A stretch of DNA of 61,570 nucleotides from an uncultured Prevotella sp. (GCA_905196835.1 CAJJWN010000019.1:1-61570), one strand, 5' to 3'; shown: positions 51,567 through 60,436, counted from the first letter of the stretch. A program made the numbers and translations. Notes: a model not told the origin generated them from the sequence alone.

Positions 51567-52901
51567 CTACCTGAAAAGGACTTCCTCGCCGCGGCAGAAG
51601 GCGTCGAAACGGCCGTTGTCAAGTATGTGGCGGCCGTTGCAGAAGGTGTGTTCCACGCGCCAGTTGAACGTGTGTCCCGTCATCGGAGACCATCCGCACT
51701 TGCTCTGGATGCAGTCTTCAGTCACCGTCCATGGCGCATTCGGGCGCACAACTACCAAGTCGGCCTTGTACCCTTTGCGGATAAATCCGCGCTGGCGGAC
51801 ATCGAACAGCTGCGCCGGACGGTGGCACATAAGCTCCGCCACACGCTCAACGGTGAGCACACCACGGTCTACAAGCTCAAGCATGGCTACAAGCGAGAAC
51901 TGGAGCATAGGCATACCTGACGCCGCCTTGGCGCATCCACCCTGCTTGTCGACCGGCAAATGCGGCGCATGGTCTGTCCCTACAACGGCTATGCGGCCGT
52001 CTGTCAGGGCGCGGCGCAACGCCTCGCGGTCGGCTTCCGACTTGACGGCGGGGTTGCATTTGATGAGCGTTCCGAGCCTTGCATAGTCCTTGTCGCAGAA
52101 CATAAGATGGGCAATGACAGCCTCGGCGGTGATGCTTGGCATCGCGTCAGTCCACGGCTCGAAGAGCGAAAGCTCGCGCGCCGTAGTGACATGCGCCACG
52201 TGCAGACGTGCATTATGCTTCCTTGCGAACCTCACGGCAAGCTCCGTCGAGCGGTAGCAAGCCTCCTCGCTGCGTATTTCAGGGTGATGTATTACGTCGG
52301 GGTCGTCGCCGTACAGCTCCTTGGCGCGGCACATGTTGTCGTTTATTATGGCGGTATCCTCGCAATGGGCCATGACCGGAACGGGGGCGGTGGCGAATAT
52401 TTTGTCGAGTGCCTCGGTGCGGTCAACGAGCATGTTGCCCGTAGACGAGCCCATGAATAGCTTTATTCCGGGTATGCGGTGGATGTCAAGCTGGCCGAAG
52501 GTGTCGGCGTTAGTGTTGGTAGCTCCATAGAAGAAGGAGTAGTTTACGTGGCTGTCGCGTGCGGCGATGGCGCGTTTCACCTCGAGCGCGAGCGGCGTAG
52601 TGGTCTGCGGAACGGTGTTGGGCATGTCGAAATATGTCGTCACTCCGCCATACGCCGCAGCCCGGCTTTCGCTTTGGATGTCGGCTTTCGCCGTAAGACC
52701 GGGCTCGCGGAAGTGCACGTGGTCGTCTATAATGCCGGGCAACACGAAGCACCCCGCGGCATCGACGGTGGCGTCGAACTGCCCACGGGGTGTATTGTTG
52801 CCTTCAAATATGTCTGATATGCAATCGCCGTCGATTACGATTGAGCCTCTTAACGCCTTGCCTTCGTTTACGATTGTAGCGTTATTTACCAGTATTTTCA
52901 T
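51567..52901 (-). CDS. pyrC: Dihydroorotase
   Basis: 444 aa type-I enzyme closing carbamoyl aspartate to dihydroorotate in pyrimidine synthesis. HVHFREPG (His61, His63), Lys147 in IPGIKLFMGSSTG, HCED, LHVAHVTTAREL and GTDHAPH are the metal ligands. 14 bp after the DUF4369 lipoprotein gene, same transcript. Confidence 0.94.
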   Translation of the reverse strand: MKILVNNATIVNEGKALRGSIVIDGDCISDIFEGNNTPRGQFDATVDAAGCFVLPGIIDDHVHFREPGLTAKADIQSESRAAAYGGVTTYFDMPNTVPQTTTPLALEVKRAIAARDSHVNYSFFYGATNTNADTFGQLDIHRIPGIKLFMGSSTGNMLVDRTEALDKIFATAPVPVMAHCEDTAIINDNMCRAKELYGDDPDVIHHPEIRSEEACYRSTELAVRFARKHNARLHVAHVTTARELSLFEPWTDAMPSITAEAVIAHLMFCDKDYARLGTLIKCNPAVKSEADREALRRALTDGRIAVVGTDHAPHLPVDKQGGCAKAASGMPMLQFSLVAMLELVDRGVLTVERVAELMCHRPAQLFDVRQRGFIRKGYKADLVVVRPNAPWTVTEDCIQSKCGWSPMTGHTFNWRVEHTFCNGRHILDNGRFDAFCRGEEVLFR

Positions 52902-52915
52902 GTCTTGCAGTTTGT

Positions 52916-53719
52916 TCAGTCGCCCATAGTCGCCGCAATGGAGTCTGCCGCCGCCATGCCCGGAGCGGCCAGTTCGTTGGGCGTGGGCACGTCAGGCACG
53001 GGAGCCGACGCATCGCCCGGCATGGCCGTGCCGTTCATTATGGCCTGGTTTTGCTGTGCCTTGCGGTAGTAGTCGCTCACGTAAGGGTTGTTCTTGAACT
53101 TGTCGGTAGCCTTGCTCATTATGTCTTCTATCCACGGCGACAGCTCCGGATAACGGTGGCCTGCGGTCATCATGAAGAACACGCCGGGGCCGAGCACGTT
53201 GTCAAAGTTCTCCACTATGAACGATGTCACGAGCTTGTCTTCACGCTCTGCTATCTTGCTTGCCTTCTCGGCCAGCTGCATGTTCACCTCGTTAAGGTCC
53301 TTGCCGTCCATTATAGCCTGGCTTTGCAGGTGGCCGAGCTCGCTCACCTCGCTCTCAAGTTGCTTGTACTTCTCGATAAAGCTAAACAGTTTTTCGTTAA
53401 GCGGGGTGCCGCTTACCTTCTGCTGCGCGTTGTCAATCTTAATCAGTATTTCGCCTTTTTCGAGCACAACGGGCATAAGTCCCTCGTCGTCCATAAACAA
53501 GGTGACGAGCCTCGTAGAGTCGAGCGTACCGGTGAAGTGGAACTGTCCGTGCACGATGTCGCACGAGTCGATGTCCTTCAGGTCGCCGTCGTCATAAGCC
53601 TTGAGGAAAAGCATCCTGCCGTCGAGCGTAGGAACGTTTGACGAACCTTCTATGTTGTACGTATTGGCGCACGACGCAAACGTCAGCACGGCAAGTAGAG
53701 CGTAAAGTGTCTTAATCAT
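52916..53719 (-). CDS. DUF4369 lipoprotein
   Basis: 267 aa. Lipobox LTFASC at 12-17, then a DUF4369 domain (YNIEGSSNVPTLDGRMLFLKAYDD, FHFTGTLDSTRLVTLFM). DUF4369 often precedes a thioredoxin-like domain, but here that domain is absent; a coiled-coil helix region (about 115-165) and a Pro/Ala-rich tail follow. Upstream of pyrC on the same transcript. Function unknown. Confidence 0.86.
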   Translation of the reverse strand: MIKTLYALLAVLTFASCANTYNIEGSSNVPTLDGRMLFLKAYDDGDLKDIDSCDIVHGQFHFTGTLDSTRLVTLFMDDEGLMPVVLEKGEILIKIDNAQQKVSGTPLNEKLFSFIEKYKQLESEVSELGHLQSQAIMDGKDLNEVNMQLAEKASKIAEREDKLVTSFIVENFDNVLGPGVFFMMTAGHRYPELSPWIEDIMSKATDKFKNNPYVSDYYRKAQQNQAIMNGTAMPGDASAPVPDVPTPNELAAPGMAAADSIAATMGD

Positions 53720-53742
53720 AAACGTGTATTATAATACCGGCA

Positions 53743-53750
53743 CAAAAGTA
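53743..53750 (-). promoter_or_regulatory. -7 box for DUF4369-pyrC
   Basis: Minus-strand TACTTTTG, 23 nt before ATG 53719. Confidence 0.66.
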
Positions 53751-53829
53751 CAACCTATTGCCGACGTATGGAAAATTTTTTATGCAATTTAAAACAATAG
53801 TGCCGTCTTTTATAGTTTTTTTAGCCGCA

Positions 53830-54270
53830 TCAAGCCTGCCCGCCGGCGGCCTGTCCTTCTTTTTTCAGTTCGCCGGAGATGCGGTGGGTGGTGTAAATCT
53901 CAAGGATGGCGGCCACGAGCAGCAGCACCACCCAGTTGTTGTGCACATAAGTAAGGTAATGGTAATAGCCGTTGTCCATGTACTGCAAGAAGAGCGGCAG
54001 CAGCGCATGGTAAGTGTTCTCGAGCATCAGCGCGGCCGAGAGGATGAACAAAGCGTCGGCCACAGACATAATCTTGCGCAGCCGCCTTACGGCCATGTTG
54101 CGCCCGTCATACGTCTGCCTGAGCTGCATCGAGGCGAAAGCCACAGCCCCCGCGGCGAACAGCCATGCCGCCACCGCGGCCGCCGTAAACACGTAAACAC
54201 CTGCGCCGATAACCATAAGCAACGCCCCGGCGAGCATCGCCAGCGCCTCAATCCTGTTCAGTTGTCTCAT
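53830..54270 (-). CDS. Small membrane protein of unknown function
   Basis: 146 aa with four predicted transmembrane helices (about 8-28, 32-50, 67-88 and 108-126). RNMAVRRLRKIMSVADALFILSAALMLE is a conserved-looking central part. It overlaps the DivIC-like gene by 23 nt, so the two are coupled; I know of a similar gene in this position in other Bacteroidales but no function. Confidence 0.72.
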   Translation of the reverse strand: MRQLNRIEALAMLAGALLMVIGAGVYVFTAAAVAAWLFAAGAVAFASMQLRQTYDGRNMAVRRLRKIMSVADALFILSAALMLENTYHALLPLFLQYMDNGYYHYLTYVHNNWVVLLLVAAILEIYTTHRISGELKKEGQAAGGQA

Positions 54271-54589
54271 CGTCGTTGTCTTTTTTCACGTTGTCGTCGC
54301 TAAGTACGAATATGTCCTCGTCGTCAGCCTTCATGAAATACTGCTCCCTCGCAATCTTAGTTATCGCCTTTGGGTTGCGCTGCAGCTCCTTCAGCGTGTG
54401 CTCGTCCTTCTCGTACTGGGCGTTGTAGGCGTCAATCTCCTTCTTCATCTCGCGCACGAGCATACGGTTCTGCACATGCTTCATGATGCTGTTCTCGCCC
54501 ACGAAGCCTATGATTACAACGCCGAGCACCGACACGATGAGGTATTTCCTGCGGCCTACGAATTTCAAGAAAGAGTACCAGCGGTTCAT
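54248..54589 (-). CDS. FtsB/DivIC-family cell division protein
   Basis: 113 aa. One transmembrane helix (about 15-33) and a periplasmic coiled coil (about 38-75; NRMLVREMKKEIDAYNAQYE), ending with the conserved NPKAITKIAREQYFMKADDEDIF. This is the septum-formation-initiator layout; it would join FtsL and FtsQ at the divisome. The acidic tail is longer than in E. coli FtsB. Confidence 0.9.
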   Translation of the reverse strand: MNRWYSFLKFVGRRKYLIVSVLGVVIIGFVGENSIMKHVQNRMLVREMKKEIDAYNAQYEKDEHTLKELQRNPKAITKIAREQYFMKADDEDIFVLSDDNVKKDNDDETTEQD

Positions 54590-54609
54590 GTTTCGTCACG
54601 TTTTGCCTG

Positions 54610-54617
54610 CAAAGATA
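54610..54617 (-). promoter_or_regulatory. -7 box for DivIC-like gene
   Basis: Minus-strand TATCTTTG, 20 nt before ATG 54589. It sits at the edge of a 60-bp direct repeat. Confidence 0.7.
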
Positions 54618-54758
54618 ATGCAAGTTGAGCGCAATACAAAATAAAACCGAGAGAAACGAGGGTTTATTTTTATTGCCGAAACGCAGCTTATCTTATTTAA
54701 AGATAATGCAAGTTGAGCGCAATACAAAATAAAACCGAGAGAAACGAGGGTTTATTTT
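54611..54758. repeat. 60-bp exact direct repeat carrying the DivIC promoter
   Basis: Positions 54611-54670 and 54699-54758 are identical over 60 bp, 88 bp apart. The second copy lacks the final G of the -7 box (TATCTTTA), so only the gene-proximal copy should be a full promoter. Recent tandem duplication is likely. Confidence 0.9.
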
Positions 54759-54870
54759 ACCTCATACCCGTGTCCCCGAAGGGGGCGGCATGTTTGCGAT
54801 GAAAGCCGACACGGAGGTTTAATTTTTCATTGTTCATTGTTAAATTCCATACAGCATTACCACGAATGCC

Positions 54871-55172
54871 AATACACCAGAACTGCGGATGTCCCCCAAC
54901 ATGCGGTTCATCCGCAGTTCAGGTGTAAGAGCATTCCATTAGTAATAAAATAAAAACTAACAGAATACCGCCCTTGTAGGGGCATAATTCATTATGCCCA
55001 CACGTTTCGTAAGAAACGTATTTAGCAGCCAAACGTCGTTCATACGCTCTTCCAGAGCGTGCGGACATAATGAATTATGTCCCTACAAGGGTGGTGTTCT
55101 TTTATGTGGCTTGTCATGATGGATGAGAAAATATAATACACCAGAACTGCGGATGAACCCCAATATGCCGCA
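54871..55172. mobile_element. Composite palindromic element T3 (GGTTCATC outer repeats)
   Basis: GGTTCATCCGCAGTTCAGGT (54904-54923) pairs with CCAGAACTGCGGATGAACC (55141-55159); a further inverted copy lies at 54871-54889. The interior carries a different inverted repeat, TTGTAGGGGCATAATTCATT (about 54975) and AATGAATTATGTCCCTACAA (about 55069). No ORF. Confidence 0.8.
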
Positions 55173-55181
55173 AACCGCGAT

Positions 55182-55271
55182 GCAAAAGGCCGTCTTTTGC
55201 ACGCTAAAAGGCCACCTTTCGCAGTGCGAAAGGTGGCCTTTTGGAAAGCCGCTGATTGTCAGCGAGTTATA
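55182..55271. repeat. 22-bp palindrome array K with tail
   Basis: Cores AAAAGGCCGTCTTTTG, then AAAAGGCCACCTTTCGCA paired with TGCGAAAGGTGGCCTTTT (18-bp perfect stem). Tail CGCTGATTGTCAGCG is itself a hairpin. It abuts T3 and the 3' end of the lipoprotein gene. Confidence 0.92.
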
Positions 55272-55294
55272 AATTAGTCTTAAATTAAATCCAA

Positions 55295-56698
55295 TTACTC
55301 GGCATAATTGATTATAAGCTCAACTATCCTTATTTGTGACGGAGCACCAGTTGTCGTACTTGTATTGGTCAACGTAAGATTGTTTGCAGATACCCCTGTC
55401 ACCGTTACAGCTGCACCATCAACGTTAATCGTTCCTGCTGAAGTAGAAATGTCGCCCGAAGCATTGTAAATCGTACCGTTGTATTCATCACATGTAACAT
55501 CAACACTTTCTATTGTTTTCGTAGAGTTTATAGTCAATGTGTTACTTGGGTACATCCTAAATGAGCCACTTCCTGCTGTATAAAACTTAGGAGCATTATA
55601 CCCATCGTTCTTGGCAAAAGTCAAAGTCGTACCGTCAACTAATGTAAGAGTTGACAATCCAGTATCATTCCCCAAGCCAAAGCCGTTAGCCTTGACTATC
55701 ACGCTGTTACCGCTTACTTCACCTCCGATAATAGGCTCATCGTCGCCACCAGGTTCTTCGCTGCCGCTTCCTCCTTCACCGTTTAATGAGTAAAGGTAGC
55801 TTTGGCTCGCTACAGTCTCAAGCGTACTTCCATAATCTCCGACATAATTCGTCACTTTACCACATACTATGACCTCATCACCAACTTCCAAGACGTCTCC
55901 AGAGGTGTACTTTGTGTCTCCCAAATACATGGAACGGTAAATATAGAATGTGTTATTGTCAGTTCCATCATCTGAAATATAATAAGTTGCGTTACCATAC
56001 TGTGGGTCAGACTCATTATAATTCTCCTTGATTGAGGCCACTTTTCCCTTGATATAAACATCTGTGGGAGACTCTTCATTTGCCTCAAAGGTAGATACAT
56101 ACGCTATCACGCCAGCCACATTGTACGGATTTTCCAGCGTACCGTCGCCTTCGGGAGTTCCCGGTGCAGGCTCCTCTCCGCTTCCACCGGTCTCACCATT
56201 GATGGACACAAGGTAGCAAGCATTTTGCTGAGTTTCAAGCGTTCCTCTGAAATTTGTAAGCTTACCGTAGAACACAACCTTGTCGCCTTCCTGCGGAAGC
56301 ACACCCGAAGTGTACGACTTGTTGTCGAAATATTTGGCGCGGTAAACATAGAAACTGTTGCTGCCTTCCTCGTCATCGGAGATGTATAACGTCGCGTTGC
56401 CAAACGATTGGCCTTCATCGTTTACGTAATCGTAATTCTCCTTTATGCTTGTAACGTAACCCTCGAAGTAATAGCTGTCCTCCGAAACTTCGTCCTCTTC
56501 CAGTTTCTCAGCCTCCTTTATTATCGCTGCAACGTTGAAGGGGTCGGCCTGCGTGCCTGAACCTGACGGTTCAAACACTTCCGGCTTGTCTATGGGATTG
56601 TCGTTCGGGTCGTCATACGGAGCCGGTACGTCTTCGCAACTCGTGAATGTGAACGCCGCAATGGCAAGGGCGAACACTGAATATAATATCTTTTTCAT
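55295..56698 (-). CDS. Lipoprotein with two tandem OB-like repeats
   Basis: 467 aa. Lipobox FTFTSC at 16-21. Two about 120-residue repeats (47-168 and 184-307) share the ordered motifs DPFNVAxxI, SIKENY, GNATxYISDD, FYxYRxxY, TSG, GDxVxxxGKxTN and LYSLNG/YLVSING. This is an OB-fold (YhcR/DUF5689-like) pattern. A C-terminal beta domain (about 330-467) follows. Third gene of the TonB operon; it may bind nucleic acid or another polyanion at the surface (inference). Confidence 0.75.
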   Translation of the reverse strand: MKKILYSVFALAIAAFTFTSCEDVPAPYDDPNDNPIDKPEVFEPSGSGTQADPFNVAAIIKEAEKLEEDEVSEDSYYFEGYVTSIKENYDYVNDEGQSFGNATLYISDDEEGSNSFYVYRAKYFDNKSYTSGVLPQEGDKVVFYGKLTNFRGTLETQQNACYLVSINGETGGSGEEPAPGTPEGDGTLENPYNVAGVIAYVSTFEANEESPTDVYIKGKVASIKENYNESDPQYGNATYYISDDGTDNNTFYIYRSMYLGDTKYTSGDVLEVGDEVIVCGKVTNYVGDYGSTLETVASQSYLYSLNGEGGSGSEEPGGDDEPIIGGEVSGNSVIVKANGFGLGNDTGLSTLTLVDGTTLTFAKNDGYNAPKFYTAGSGSFRMYPSNTLTINSTKTIESVDVTCDEYNGTIYNASGDISTSAGTINVDGAAVTVTGVSANNLTLTNTSTTTGAPSQIRIVELIINYAE

Positions 56699-56722
56699 AA
56701 TAAAATGGTTTTCTGTTAGTTG

Positions 56723-57592
56723 TTATTCTGCTTGCTTTATATCTTCGCTTGTGCGCATTATCAGCTGCCAAGTGCTGCCGAAACGGGTCAGCACGCCTGT
56801 GATGTCAACCTTGCCTTGCGGCATTACCGTAGCCGCGAAGTCGGCATAGTTGCTCGTGCGGAGCACGAAATTGCTGTTGCCGTTAATCTCGCGGTTGACC
56901 GCTCCGCCCAGCAACTCTTCTTCCGGGGCGAACGTTGCCTCGCCGTCAGCGTCTGTAAGGGTTACTCCCTTCACCGTTACGAGCTTAGCGATGCTCTCCA
57001 TCAGATAGCTGTTGTCGGTCAGTTTGTCGGCGTCAATCTCTACTGGCACAACCGTGCTTGCGTCATGCTTCTCCAAGAGTTTAAAGTGTTCCTGCCACAA
57101 AGTGCGGTTCATGCGGCTGGGAAAAGTGTACCTTGGATTGCCGTCATCGCCGAAACTGGTGTACGGAGTGCCGAGATACGGGGTGTAGTTGTTGTTGCCT
57201 ATGTAGAGGTCTTTAAGGCTTACAAGTATTTCCTGGCCTACAGGCAGGTAAGCCCAGAGGCCGCCCTGCGCTATGGCTATTATCAGTCCGCCTGTTCCGT
57301 CGTCAACAGATATGTAGCTGTAGATGTTTCCGCTGATGTCGTTTCCAGTCACACGAGCCTTTATCTGCACGTCGTCCGTCATGCGCGTGGTATCGTTCGT
57401 TGCCTTGAAAGCGTCGGCGTAGCGGTCTTTAAGCTCGGCAATGGTCAGGACGTTGGTCTCCTCGAGGTTGTTGTTTCCATACGGAGGGATGTCTCCCGTA
57501 GGGTTGTCCCAGTCGTCGTCCATGCACGACGTGACCGCCATGCTTATGACGAGGGCCGCCGCAGCGAGCTTGATATACTTTAATGTTTTCAT
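56723..57592 (-). CDS. DUF5689 surface lipoprotein
   Basis: 289 aa. Lipobox AVTSC near residues 19-23. The DUF5689 region includes NVLTIAELKDRYADAF, ARVTGNDISGNIYSYISVDDGTGG and VGQEILVSLKDLYIGNNN, an OB-like fold, repeated loosely in the C-terminal half (VTVKGVTLTDADGEATF, VDITGVLTRFG). It begins 12 bp after the TonB receptor gene. Probably the receptor's surface partner. Confidence 0.86.
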   Translation of the reverse strand: MKTLKYIKLAAAALVISMAVTSCMDDDWDNPTGDIPPYGNNNLEETNVLTIAELKDRYADAFKATNDTTRMTDDVQIKARVTGNDISGNIYSYISVDDGTGGLIIAIAQGGLWAYLPVGQEILVSLKDLYIGNNNYTPYLGTPYTSFGDDGNPRYTFPSRMNRTLWQEHFKLLEKHDASTVVPVEIDADKLTDNSYLMESIAKLVTVKGVTLTDADGEATFAPEEELLGGAVNREINGNSNFVLRTSNYADFAATVMPQGKVDITGVLTRFGSTWQLIMRTSEDIKQAE

Positions 57593-57604
57593 TTTCTGGA
57601 GTGT

Positions 57605-60157
57605 TTAAAATCTGTAAGTGATGTTCAGCATACCGTTGGTGCCGTAAGCGTAGAACTTCATCGGGTTCTTTGCGAAGTTGTAGCCGCGCAGGTTTCCGCT
57701 GCTGGTGTAGTTGCTTCGGCTCTGCTCGTAGCCGCCGGTGCAGAGGTTCCGGTTGTTCAGTATGTTGGTAACCATGAGGTTGATTGAGAGCATACCGCGC
57801 TTCAGGTAGATGCTTCTTCCGATGGAGCCGTCGAGCATAAAGCCGCCATGTCCTTGTGCCTGTTCCAAGGCAGAAGCCTTTATGTTGCCGTCGTTGTCAT
57901 ACACACTGCCTTCCTTTGCATCCTCTCTTGCGTCGAGGGTGGAGGCATATCGGTAGCTCGGAGAGTATGAAAGGTAGATGCGGTCGTAGTAGTTGCAGTT
58001 GAGGTCGATGTACCATCCGCCGCTGTGGTAGCTAAGGCCGAGGCTGGCTGCGGTGAGCGGCGTGCCGGAGTCGCGCATACCTTTATTATATACGATTTCG
58101 TCGGTGTACTCGGCGCTGGTGGAGTTCATGTAGCGCACGTGCGAGTTGTTGCGGATTTTGGCGTCGCTGATTGTTCCCAGGAGGTTGATGTCAAACGCGC
58201 TGGTAACCTTGAAACGGAGACCCGCCTCGAGGCCGTAATACTCTTTCTTGATGCCTGTCAGAGAGACGTATGAGAACGAGTTGATGTCGTCGAAATAGTA
58301 GTTCTGCCAGTCGGTCACGTGATTCATGTGGCTGTAATAGGCGTTGAGGTTGGCGTGCAGCCATGCGTTCTCGAACTGGTAGCCCAGCTCCGTGCTGAAG
58401 ATGCGCTCGTTCTTGAGGTCGGTAACGAAGTCGTTGTTGATTTCGGGCGAGGCGAACGCTGTGCGTGCCTGCGGCGCGCGGTGCTCGTAGCCTATGCCGA
58501 ATGTGAGCGTGTTGCCGCCTCCGAGATTAAGGCTTGAGTTGAGCTTGAAGCCTCCGTCGATAAATTCCGCCGTCTTGCTCTTGCCGTAAGAGTTGTTGGC
58601 GGCCAGTCCGTTGCGCATCTTGCCGTCGCGTTGCATGGACGTGTAGCCCAGCTTTGCGGCGAAGGTGTAGTGCAGTATGCCGAAGTTCTCGGTGTAGCTT
58701 GACCATATTTTCGCGTTGTTTACGAGCAGGTTATAGTCGTAGCCGAACTTGTCGCCTACGCCCACTACGGCGTCGCGGTGGTTGAGGTCGTACTGTATCT
58801 CGTCAGAGTTGCGGTCGTATGTGCCCAGCGCGTAGGTGTTGATGTTGTGGTATGTGGTGGCTCCGAGCAGGTCTTCCATCGTCTGGTAGTGCATTCCTTT
58901 GTTGGTGGCGGCCACTATGCCGAGGTTCCACTGCTTGTCCTTGCCGAGCTGCTTGTTGAGCGTGGAGGCGAAGGTAAGGGTCAGCGCGTCGTTGTGCTTG
59001 GCCTGTATGTAGTACATGGCGTCCTGTCCTTGCGCGGCAGCACCTTGGTTGGCGTAGTACAGGCGGTCCCAGTTGATTTGGCGGTTTGCCTTCGACGAGG
59101 TCCAAAAGTCATACGCCCGGTTCCAGTCGGCAAGCGCCTGTGGCGTGCGGTAGCCTATGTTCGTCTCGTCCCACACGTCGTAGTAGCTGCTGGGCATGTT
59201 CTTCCAGTAGTTCGGGTGGGGGTTGTCAGAGTTGTTGTAGTTGAGCTTTGTGCTCTCGTACATGGTGTACTTGCCGAGCAGCGAGGTGGTGAGTTTCGTC
59301 TCGTCGTCAATCTTCCAGTCCCATGTTAGGAGGGCAGTCGGCGAATAGTCGTGTACCACTCGCGAGTTGCGCTTCTTTCCGTTCTGGTATCCCCAGTACG
59401 GGTTGTAGTAGCGGTCGTTGGCCAGCCAGTACATCTCGTCCGTGCCGGCGCCCTGCGAGGCGCGCTCGGTGGGGTTGCCCCAAGTTACGAGCGAGAGCGA
59501 GTGGCTGCCGTCTCCGAACACCTTTTGCACTCCGAGGAAGTAAGAGAGCGAGTTGTAGAACGTGCCCTCTACGTAGCCTTCGTTGGCCCATCGGTAGGTA
59601 ACGTTGGCCGAGAAGGCCCATCCCTTGCTGTTAAGGCCTGAGTTGAAGGTGTACATTCCGCGCAGAGTGTAGCTGCGATTGGCGCCGCTGAGGGTGAACC
59701 TGTGGCCTACGGGCATCGACGCGGGGCGGAAGTTGTAGTTGTTCGAGCCGCCCATGCCCGTCATTGAGAAGCTGTTAGTCTCGAAGGGCAGCGCGGATTC
59801 CATGTTGCGCGTCTGCTGGTTGAGTCCGCCCACCCATGAGTATCTGAACTGTCCCGACTCCATGTCGTTGATTGGAGTGCCGTTGATGTAGATGTCGTTG
59901 TACTTCTGGTCGAACGCACGGTAACGGAAGCGCATCGGCGAGAAGAGGTAGCCCACCTCGCTCGCGTAGATGTTCGAGTTGGAGTTGATGATGGAGACGT
60001 TTGACGACATGTCGTCGTCCTCGCCCAACTGTGCCTCCGTGAATGTGAATGCCGACTCGCTCATGACGGCCCCCTTCAGCCCGATGGAGTCGCTTTGGGC
60101 GAACGCCAAGGGCGAATAGCACAGTGCCACCACTGCAATTTTCAGCTTGTTTTGCAT
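57605..60157 (-). CDS. TonB-dependent outer-membrane receptor
   Basis: 850 aa with signal peptide ending SPLAFA. A plug-like region (YRAFDQKYNDIYINGTPINDMESGQFRYSW) is followed by a 22-strand-type barrel ending in Phe (LNITYRF). No N-terminal carboxypeptidase-like or STN domain, so it is not a SusC type. First of three genes with two OB-like lipoproteins; substrate unknown. Confidence 0.9.
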   Translation of the reverse strand: MQNKLKIAVVALCYSPLAFAQSDSIGLKGAVMSESAFTFTEAQLGEDDDMSSNVSIINSNSNIYASEVGYLFSPMRFRYRAFDQKYNDIYINGTPINDMESGQFRYSWVGGLNQQTRNMESALPFETNSFSMTGMGGSNNYNFRPASMPVGHRFTLSGANRSYTLRGMYTFNSGLNSKGWAFSANVTYRWANEGYVEGTFYNSLSYFLGVQKVFGDGSHSLSLVTWGNPTERASQGAGTDEMYWLANDRYYNPYWGYQNGKKRNSRVVHDYSPTALLTWDWKIDDETKLTTSLLGKYTMYESTKLNYNNSDNPHPNYWKNMPSSYYDVWDETNIGYRTPQALADWNRAYDFWTSSKANRQINWDRLYYANQGAAAQGQDAMYYIQAKHNDALTLTFASTLNKQLGKDKQWNLGIVAATNKGMHYQTMEDLLGATTYHNINTYALGTYDRNSDEIQYDLNHRDAVVGVGDKFGYDYNLLVNNAKIWSSYTENFGILHYTFAAKLGYTSMQRDGKMRNGLAANNSYGKSKTAEFIDGGFKLNSSLNLGGGNTLTFGIGYEHRAPQARTAFASPEINNDFVTDLKNERIFSTELGYQFENAWLHANLNAYYSHMNHVTDWQNYYFDDINSFSYVSLTGIKKEYYGLEAGLRFKVTSAFDINLLGTISDAKIRNNSHVRYMNSTSAEYTDEIVYNKGMRDSGTPLTAASLGLSYHSGGWYIDLNCNYYDRIYLSYSPSYRYASTLDAREDAKEGSVYDNDGNIKASALEQAQGHGGFMLDGSIGRSIYLKRGMLSINLMVTNILNNRNLCTGGYEQSRSNYTSSGNLRGYNFAKNPMKFYAYGTNGMLNITYRF

Positions 60158-60186
60158 AGATAATACGTTTTGTTAATACTCTTTTG

Positions 60187-60194
60187 CAAAGTTA
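60187..60194 (-). promoter_or_regulatory. -7 box for TonB receptor operon
   Basis: Minus-strand TAACTTTG, 29 nt before ATG 60157. Confidence 0.7.
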
Positions 60195-60312
60195 ACGGAA
60201 ATCGGGTAAACTTCAAAGCGAAAGTTGAAATTTGTATTGCAACCGACCGAAAATTTAACGTCTGCGTAACATATCCTTCCTGCATAAAGGGCTGACGGCG
60301 GCTTACGGTTTT

Positions 60313-60436
60313 ACAAAAGACGGCCTTTCACCGTGCGAAAGGCCGTCTTTCAGCCCCTGAAAGGCCACCTTTTACAATGCGAAAGACGGCCTTTTGCAGC
60401 GCCTTCCGTAACACATTGACACACAACAGGTTACGG
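60313..60436. repeat. 22-bp palindrome array L with tail
   Basis: Cores AAAAGACGGCCTTTC, GAAAGGCCGTCTTTC, GAAAGGCCACCTTTT and GAAAGACGGCCTTTTG; a looser tail runs to AACAGGTTACGG. Confidence 0.88.
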
